DNA from: Steinernema hermaphroditum
Taxonomy: Eukaryota; Nematoda; Chromadorea; Rhabditida; Steinernematidae
Direction of reading: 5' to 3'
Assembly: GCA_030435675.1 (NCBI GenBank)
Contig: CM059621.1
Span: 1,302,001 to 1,366,000, forward strand
Length of the DNA stretch: 64,000 nucleotides
The notes beneath the pieces are model-generated. The model was given only the letters and a program-made list of their open reading frames with translations, was not told where the DNA came from and did not search any database. Positions 56,727 to 64,000 of this stretch are shown in pieces (position 1 is the stretch's first letter; each line of letters begins with the position of its first letter). The position numbers and the translations under genes were made by a program.

Positions 56727-58348
56727 TTATTCCGTTGTTGAAGCATACTCTTTGCGTTTCGTTAATGTCATACGGAGCAACTCTTTCGATAAGGTTATGC
56801 GTCACATCTAACAATGGTAAAGGTTTGCCGCACTTGACAGAAGTAGTTGAAGTAGTAAACGGTTTATAGTAAAATAGCGTTTTATACTTTGAATATTATT
56901 GTCACAGAATAACTTCACCCATTCGCGTGGTATTATTCGCGCTTTGCAAAGTGCTCTAGTATTCAATTTTTGGCTTGTTTTCATTGCGTGCGCAAACATG
57001 GAATTCGGCAGTTCAGATATCACATTGATTCTTCATACGAAGGGGTACCTTTTGGAGTTACGACATGAGCTCCGTCTAGGCGTGTTATCTTCACTAGTCG
57101 AATGCTAAGCGGGATTATCTCTTTTCCGTAGGGTAAAGTAACGATAGCAGATCTTCACCCATTCTCATTGTTTTGGCCTCATCTAAATTGCGTTGTGGGG
57201 GATAACATTATAAAGTGATATGTTTTCCGATTTTTAAAATACGTCTTCTACGTGTGGCTAATGCTGCGGCTTCTTCAAAGATTTTGATCTTTTACGTATA
57301 GTGCGCGAGTGTATAGAGCCCCAATCTTCGATGCTTCAGTCTGTGCCGCAGCCTATGATATCCTCCGTAAACATTTATAGGTGTAACGTGCCGCCGATGT
57401 AGATGAGTCCCGTAGCAGACGATATACCTTACTGAGTGCACAAATATACACGTAGAACTATCTCTATGCTCAAATCTAAGAGAGTGAATTAGGTTTCATG
57501 TGGACCAGTAGCACTTACAGTTAAATTTGCGTTTTGTTTGGTTGCGATGTGAGAAACTCTTGGACGACAGAGCACTGGCCTCCCGCGATGGGAAGCAGAC
57601 GTGTCGCCGGCGACAAACGATCGTATGTCCGTTTAAACATGCATAGAGTATCCATGGGCCATAGGGATAATACACTCCAGAGGTACATGTACTGTCCCCA
57701 ATCAACCTATTTGACAGTATGTATACATGTTTGACCGATCCCGTGTTAGAAGTTGCCCAGAGCACAGGGAACCTTCTATCCCTCGGATATTGTGCTATGA
57801 CCTTTCAGAACATGACAATTCACGAGGTGTGGTAGGAATTTTAGCCGTCAATTGTAGCTACAAATAAATAGCACATTTTTGCGTCACACAAATAAGAACT
57901 TGGTTCATGAACGCTACCATGAACAGTCGACTTTCTCACTATGTCAATCACTCACTTGAAATTTACGTTTCGCCATCTTCCTGAAGTCAGCAATTAGTAA
58001 AAAGACCTTTTGTCATCTATTGAAGGCACTGATCTGTCCAGGCACATCTCTAATGCCTACTACATACAGTATAGCCTTAGCATTCCAGGTTTTCACGAGA
58101 TGTTCTCCATCCACATTATTAAATTTTTCTGCTGACTTCATCACATAAATGAATTACAATTCATAATCCTGTTTCCACCTCACCGCCTTATTATATGATG
58201 TTAGTGTTTTTCTGTTTTGTCGTTGATTTATGATTTTCTCGAAGTAAGTTAATGAGACAGATGATATTTCATTACCGTTTGTTTTCTACCAACCACTCCT
58301 ATAAAACAGGCGATAAAACACCTTTCCATTCTTTCCGCCTCTTCAGAA

Positions 58349-60051
58349 ATGAATACTTCAACCTTTGTCTACGGTGCCGAACTTCAAGGACGAGGCACAC
58401 CTACCTCTGCAGACTTGGCTTTTGGATGCTTTACTACCGTGGTAGGTCCATGAGTGAGTACTAGTCGCTAATGATCAATTCAGATCGGAATTGTTGCATT
58501 CTTCGGCGCGATTCTCAACTTCTATCTAATCAAGAACGTCAAAGGTTTCCACAACGCCTTCGGCTTCTTTTGGGCCGCTCGCACCGTTGGAGAACTTGGA
58601 AGTGACTTTGTCTACGGGACGTACACTGGACCCATTACCATTTTGTAAGTTTTACCTGTCTGCGTCACTCAGACGTCATCTGTGTGAAAATACAGATGAG
58701 AAACAAAAATACTGAATAACTGAGTATCCATTAGGGGTATTTGGGGACACTTTTACATAATTTGAAAACTACCGTATAAGAGATGAAGAACTACTGTATT
58801 CTCTGGAAACCAAGCGTGTTCTCACAACACATCACTTCTTGTAGTCATACGGTTTTTAATTGGAGAGGGGAGCCTTCCCCATATCTCGTTTAACAAAAGA
58901 CCTATACATCAAAAGTTAATTATATCAGCTGGATGTTATCGAATTTGATTTTCTGAAAAATCCATGCCATCATGCCGCCGCAAGCCTCACATTTAGATTT
59001 TCCAGCACACAGACCAATTCCTGTATGTATGTTTGATAAGATAGACATTACGACGATATAGGAACGACAAATAGTAAAACAATCTCGAACACGGCCACTT
59101 TTTCGGTGCAAAACATGATTTTTTTTCTGTTGATCTACTCCCCCAAGAATAATATAAACTCCCTTTAGGCAGCCAACTAACATTCCACCCACACTATCTA
59201 TCGTCGCCTACCACTTCGCTTTCACTTTCACCTACATCCAGTGCATCATGCACTGGGCCGTCGCCATCAACCGTCTCGTAGCCGTATGGTTTCCCGTCTA
59301 CTATAGAATGATCTTCAACAAGAAGTTATGCATAGCTGTTGTCGTTGCCATATGTGCCAAAGCATTAATAGTGGTGTCGCTGTTTATCGGTATGGCACAT
59401 CTTGATTCCCTTTCCGAAGTACATTTCTAGTGTTCCCATGCAATCATATCGGCTACAGTCCCCGCTTTCATGAAAATGTGTTCGTGAGATGTTCCGCTGA
59501 GCTGGCAAGAAACTACTCTCGTATATCTCATGTTCTGTACAAGGCTTGTTTCTCCGTGGCCTGCGCTGGAACTGGCGTCATCAACCTGATCACATTCAGC
59601 AAAATAGCGCATATCAGAATAGTAACCGACTCGATTTCTTATCCTGCACAACATACTGTTTTAGACCTCTCAGCTTGTGTACAACAGCAAGGATTTCAAG
59701 AGGGACGTTAGGCTCTTCACGTTGGTAAGTGGTACAAATGAAGCCTACCATAAGAATACAAAATTCAGGGTGTGGTACAAGATATCTGCATGACGGTGGT
59801 GGTCGCGGCAATCATCATCTGTAACAACGATGAAAGGGCTCCTACGGTGGGTGTGTTGCTGAGCTACGATGGACTTGTGTTTATCTACATCATCAACACG
59901 TAAGATGGAACAGGGTGTATGTTAAATGAACTACAAATTCAGAATTTCCATGGCCATGTTCAACCCTGACTGTCGTCGATTTCTACGCCGTAAACTGAAT
60001 CATATAAGCCCGGCACCGGCGACATATCGGTCCTCTGAGAGGTGTTTTTGA
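58349..60051 (+). CDS. srx-family chemoreceptor (7TM GPCR)
   Basis: Seven exons: 58349-58441, 58484-58644, 59169-59389, 59431-59621, 59665-59724, 59769-59899 and 59943-60051, giving 321 aa. The first six exon lengths equal those of the gene at 40892-42619 exactly (93, 161, 221, 191, 60, 131 nt). The protein starts MNTSTFVYGAELQGRGTPTS, and shares MHWAVAINRLVAVWFPVYY, FPCNHIGYSPRFHENVFVRC, FSVACAGTGVINLITF and YDGLVFIYIINTISMAMFNP with its paralogue. Intron 2 is again the longest (524 nt) but holds no obvious copy of the MITE found in the paralogue. Predicted functional receptor. Confidence 0.9.
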
Positions 60052-60404
60052 AGAATTCCTACTTGCTAGTCGACAATGACGGAATAGTGCATGCAAATAT
60101 GGAGTTATTTTGTGTCTTGACCGACGTAACATCATTGAGAGGAGAGATACATTCATGTTACTGTTTGAACTAGCTACACATCTGCAGCTCCTACTGTTAG
60201 CCCTATCATGTAAACCTGCACTAGTCTATAGTAAACTGATATTTGGCAATGTTCACCATGATGTGTATAGCGCGATAGGATACCCCACACCCCTATAACA
60301 GCTACAGCATTCAAGAAGACACGAAATCAAAGTCGTTCATTAGGCCCATGCAGGCGTAAAACCAGCGCAACGGTTCGGTGCTAGAATTAGGAAAAGCACA
60401 GACT
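60052..60404. other. 3' flank of srx gene, nothing seen
   Basis: No gene or repeat recognised. Confidence 0.4.
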
Positions 60405-60620
60405 AAGAAATGCCGTCCTTCATTAATCAAAAAATAGACATACAAAGGATATCAATTGCAGCCGACTTCATCCCTGTGTTGATGGCGAATCGGTCGGCAA
60501 CAGCGCGTTTCTCGGGCCATACGGTTATCATCGAACCTTCAGAAACGGCAGCGCAGCTTATCTCGCAGCTTGGCCCAATCACCGTTCCAAATCCCTCTGC
60601 AAAATCTCGTAATAAGGTTC
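60405..60620 (-). repeat. Diverged R2 copy
   Basis: AAAATAGACATACAAAGGAT followed by GCCGACTTCATCCCTG matches the reverse strand of R2 (AAAATAGACAAACAGAGGAT at 49637). The 85-codon frame at 60410 is explained by this repeat and is not listed as a gene. Confidence 0.55.
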
Positions 60621-60829
60621 TGAATAAGTGTTTACAACGATTGTTACATAATATAATTTGCGAATAGATGTGTGAAAACACCTCTTCGCAATAGATATTC
60701 TTTGGAACTGGGGGGCCTAGTGGCACACCCCCGCACGGAGAAACAAGTGGTTATGCCATTCACGTATGCCAATAGCAATCAGACCGATCGTCTCTTTGAA
60801 ATGAATTGAATGAGCATGACCATCGTTGA

Positions 60830-61180
60830 TTGCTTCGGCTCGCGGTTAGAACAGCAGGAAGCCACAGTACCAGCATCTGGCCAGCTAGGCCGTCACTGCT
60901 GTCACCACTGCTCGTCACGAAAAGCCGAAGTACCATTACCATTATAATTGACTGTGCATAATTTTAAATAAACCCGGCTGCGCGCGAATTCGCGCCCTCC
61001 AGGTACTAAAAGCCAATTAGCCTGTAGCCCTGCGGGCGGCAAGATTGGCGCTCATGGGTAAGGCTGAAGTTGGGGCCAAAAACTGTAGCCCTGCGGGCAG
61101 CGAGAAACCATAGCCCTGCGGGCGGCAAGATTAGCGCTCATGGATAGGGCTGAAGTTGGGGCCAAAAACTGTAAAGTTTC
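60830..61180 (+). repeat. R1-like fragment followed by R4 repeat with tandem units
   Basis: 60830-60985 keeps decayed R1 blocks (GGCCGTCACTGC, AAAAGCCGAAG) and ends in AAATAAACC. From 60966 the R4 unit begins (CGGCTGCGCGCGAATTCGCG). TGTAGCCCTGCGGGCGGCAA plus GATTGGCGCTCATGGG then recurs at 61023 and about 61108, separated by a partial unit. Confidence 0.6.
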
Positions 61181-61289
61181 AGGAAACTCGAACCGAAAAC
61201 ACTGCTGGTTACAAAATAGGCAAAAAATCACTCAAAAACAGCAAAAAAAAACTCAAAGCCTAGCATCGCCAGAGAGATAGTGGAAGTAG

Positions 61290-61670
61290 AGCACTACCAT
61301 CTCAACTGTCTGTGTGGCTCATTGCGAACGTTCTCTGTTTGCAAGCGGGCGGTGTCGGGTTCGGTTCCCATCGGGGTCCCTATTTTGTGTGGGTGTTTTC
61401 TCCGTGCTCACGGAAAAAAAAACACACACACACACAGACCAACGGACCCGTCGGTTCTCCATTTATATATAGGGGATAAAAAAATAAATAAATTCCGGAA
61501 TCAGCGCCGCCAGGCGAACCGAAGATGGCTTTCTTCTCCGTTCGTTGTGCCTCACCGCCGCGCCTTTTCTGCATTCAGCTCTTCGTCGCTTCGCATCACG
61601 CGCAAACTGATGGGACTTGGATACTCTGATACCACTGTTCCAGCAAAGCAAAACTCCGACCACTCCTTGC
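61290..61670 (+). repeat. SINE-like unit: tRNA-like head with R1-type body
   Basis: Head at 61300-61385 with TGTGTGGCTCATTGCG (A-box-like) and GTCGGGTTCGGTTCCC (B-box-like). A CA microsatellite follows at about 61423-61437. An R1-like body runs 61490-61670 (AATCAGCGCCGCCAGGCGAA, CAGCTCTTCGTCGCTTCGCA). The head plus body order is what a tRNA-derived SINE would show. Confidence 0.55.
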
Positions 61671-63895
61671 TACGGTCAACCAATGAGTGTTGTAGGTGGT
61701 TGTGTTTGGCGATCGCTTGAACTATCAAGATGTGAGATTCCCGAAACAAGTGGTTATATCAAGACGTAACAGGCTTGTAGTAGAGCAAAACAGGCGATTA
61801 TTTTGTTTATATGACCTTCAGTGTGTTTGTTATGCTAAATACTAAGCTTTACGGAACTACCGATATTCCTGTAATAGCGATGACACATGCTTAGTATTTA
61901 AGCAAAGACTGAGTTTTACTTTTGACTTTTACAGTAAACCATGTAGCTGATTTTGCCATTATATACCGAAATTTGGTATTTGACGCGAAATGTGAGGTGC
62001 TCTGAAGTCCAACATTGTAGTTTCTTTACTTGACCGCGTGGTTCTCTTATGGTTCAGGCAAATAATTCCCCACGGTTTGTAAGGTCGTAGGATATTTCCA
62101 AAGTATGCGAAGTGTGGGTAGTCTAGACAACAGCCGTTGATCGTGTGTTGTGCTAGACTGTAGTCTGACTGGGTTCTCTTCTCTAGGGAGCTGATGCGTT
62201 GTGTGCTATATCATACGGTGGTCTTCCTGTACTGTGCTTATAACCCTAAGCAATCCCAAATGGTGGTAACGCTTTTATGAAGCAGACTATCAAGAACTAC
62301 AGCTATTGCAGCTTTGAACTATGCAGATTTTAAGGCTCGTTTTCGATTTGAAAGACCTTTGAAATCAGCCACAAAAAGATGTATACGGTGCGCATCTTAC
62401 GTTGTCTGTTGATCTGACCCGCCTCAGATCGAGCTCTCAAAATTGGTTCGGGTGTAGGCATACGGTATTGAACCCTAGCCCGCCTTTGGAACAGTTCGGC
62501 GACATTCAGATTTTGTTGTGACACGGGTGATAGACGAGGAACTGATGACTGATGCTTTTGAAGGTCTATGTTATGATCTTGACAGATGTTCGCTGCGTCA
62601 CGATATATACATAAATTTTTTTGCAAAGTTTATGAAATTTAGGGAGTCTAGACAATGTTTGTCATCTTAGCGTCATCAATGTTATGATGAACTGCGCCAC
62701 CTGTACATTCACACCCTACGGTCTTTGAACATTACTTGAACAACCCTTGGACTATTCGTCTACTATACGTAACAGATTCTTTCAGTAAAACAAAAATGCC
62801 GTGTTCTTCCTGTTCGGAAATATCCTATCCCTTACGTAATACGTTCGATTTCTATTCACGGTTATTTTCGATCATAATCATAGGAATGAAACGAGAGGCA
62901 GACGGTGATTTCACACACGAAAACATGATGGTTTTCTTTTGGTGCATGTGAGTTTCGGTCGCAAACAAGGAACACATGACTCATTTACTCACGCTTCTGT
63001 TAACGACCACATATACAATGGCTATTCAAGATTTGTAACAATGTGTGATACGTAACGTCGGGAGAGTTTATATACAGCGGCCGATTACTGATTACCGTAT
63101 TTCTCAAGATAGAAGACGATGTCGTTTTCTAGTCTACTGTGTCCATGTACAGGAGCTCGTGTAAGATATATCATGCAGATTTTGAAGTGAAGCTCACGCG
63201 CAAAAATACTTTCATTTGAGTGTTACGAAAATAGGCATATGAAGTCCGCAGCCGAGAACATCGGTCCCCAGAGATAGCTATGTATAACCTGATGCACAAA
63301 CAGTTCTGTAAGTGCTCATAGCATTATTACAAGTAGCCCGTGCATATGAACATATTATGTGGTCTGTGTTGGTAATTCAACTTCTTTTCTTTGTTAGTTT
63401 TCTTCTTGTTTTGTTCAAGTTGATGGTCCAGTCCTCGCCCTTTATTCTCTGGGGAAAACGAGTTCGACGTGCTCGAGGCGTGCTCGAACTATGATGACAG
63501 CATGTCTGCTTTTGTGCCATTCTATGTACACAACATACCCTAACTATCATTTGTGAATAACAATTGTGTAGAATACGTTATTTTTGCGTATTATTTTCGA
63601 GACGTATATAAATCTGTTGTTTCAACAAATCACACTAGTTGCCACAAATGTGAGGCACAGGCTATGTGCTTTCTTCTGGACCGCGAAGCGTGTTCAGAAC
63701 AGGAAGAATAGCAGCTACCCGAACTCGCGATCCTTTATTCCCACATACGCTTCCTATCGCTTTATTTTATGAACAAAGGAATAATTGTGTTTAGAGCGAA
63801 AAGGCTCCGATATTCACATGTGTAATTGAATATTTGTGTAATTGTTGATCCCCTCCAAGTTCGTATTATTGTTCTCATTGCTTTTCAGTGATACG
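61671..63895. other. Intergenic, nothing seen
   Basis: AT-rich 2.2 kb between the SINE-like unit and the last srx gene. No supported exon or repeat. Confidence 0.4.
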
Positions 63896-64000
63896 ATGAA
63901 TGCCACTACGTTCGTATATGGGAGCGAGCTACAGGGACGCGGTTCTGCAACCAGCACCGATTTGGCTTTTGGATCGCTCACCACTCTGGTAGATACATAT
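63896..64000 (+). CDS. srx-family chemoreceptor, first exon only (window end)
   Basis: Exon 1 is 63896-63988 (93 nt, the same length as in both other srx genes), ending at a GTAGATAC donor. The product begins MNATTFVYGSELQGRGSATS, then TDLAFGSLTTL, plainly the third member of the srx set. The rest of the gene lies beyond the window, so its integrity cannot be judged. Confidence 0.85.
   Translation, partial: MNATTFVYGSELQGRGSATSTDLAFGSLTTLVDTY

Larger units (their letters stand above)
54321..58348. other. Gene-poor 4 kb with repeat and coding remnants
   Basis: Contains an inverted copy (55150-55290) of the repeat at 60966-61180, and the Gly/Pro-rich open frame at 56289-56726. The 78-codon minus-strand frame at 55901-56137 is basic and Leu-rich, with no similarity I know. 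The upstream region of the srx gene lies at the right end. Confidence 0.4.

Noticed and set aside
60410..60667. 85-codon plus-strand frame
   Set aside because: Explained by a diverged R2 repeat copy.
1..64000. Horizontally acquired or prokaryotic segment
   Set aside because: All supported genes have nematode-type introns and animal or nematode-specific families; no intronless foreign gene was seen.

Overview
This window comes from a nematode nuclear genome, most likely a free-living rhabditid and not Caenorhabditis elegans itself. The evidence is expanded nematode-only chemoreceptor families (srsx, srx, srt and one unassigned 7TM family), an astacin with a nematode-type domain order, a fukutin-like gene, short phase-conserved introns of about 39-60 nt, T-rich TTTTAG/TTTCAG acceptors, and many small inverted repeats. 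The species cannot be named from the sequence. Every multi-exon model below was spliced by hand. For all but two, the exon lengths sum to an intact frame from ATG to stop; the exceptions are the srt gene (5' end not found) and the last srx gene (runs off the window).

Layout. 0.7-7.3 kb: srsx gene (-), glycogen branching enzyme (+), srsx gene (+). 7.7-15.0 kb: two conserved housekeeping genes on the minus strand, a compact HECTD1/HECD-1-type HECT ubiquitin ligase and a PP2A B55-type regulatory subunit. 15.9-19.4 kb: two srsx genes either side of an 850-bp foldback element whose arms are 14-bp tandem repeats. 20.1-29.0 kb: five minus-strand three-finger (LU-type) genes and one plus-strand 7TM gene. 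One three-finger protein looks GPI-anchored. The other four are single-pass receptors whose short tails end in a PPSY motif, in three of them preceded by PSAP. 29-31.5 kb: a palindromic repeat of about 1.1 kb. 31.6-33.7 kb: astacin metalloprotease. 34-37.9 kb: repeats and a receptor fragment. 38-39 kb: fifth srsx gene. 40.9-42.6 kb: srx gene. 43.0-44.8 kb: cytochrome P450. 45.2-47.4 kb: second member of the unassigned 7TM family. 47.7-49.2 kb: fukutin/LicD-like gene (-). 52.2-53.8 kb: srt gene. 58.3-60.1 kb: second srx gene. 63.9 kb: first exon of a third srx gene, cut by the window end. The rest is repeat-rich intergenic DNA.

How the genes fit together. There is no operon-like logic. Most genes face the environment: chemoreceptors, secreted protease, P450 and three-finger receptors, set among a few conserved metabolic and signalling genes. 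This is typical of an arm-like, fast-evolving nematode region. The most unusual feature is the tandem family of Cys-rich receptors with an ESCRT/Nedd4-type motif tail. I do not recognise it as a described family.
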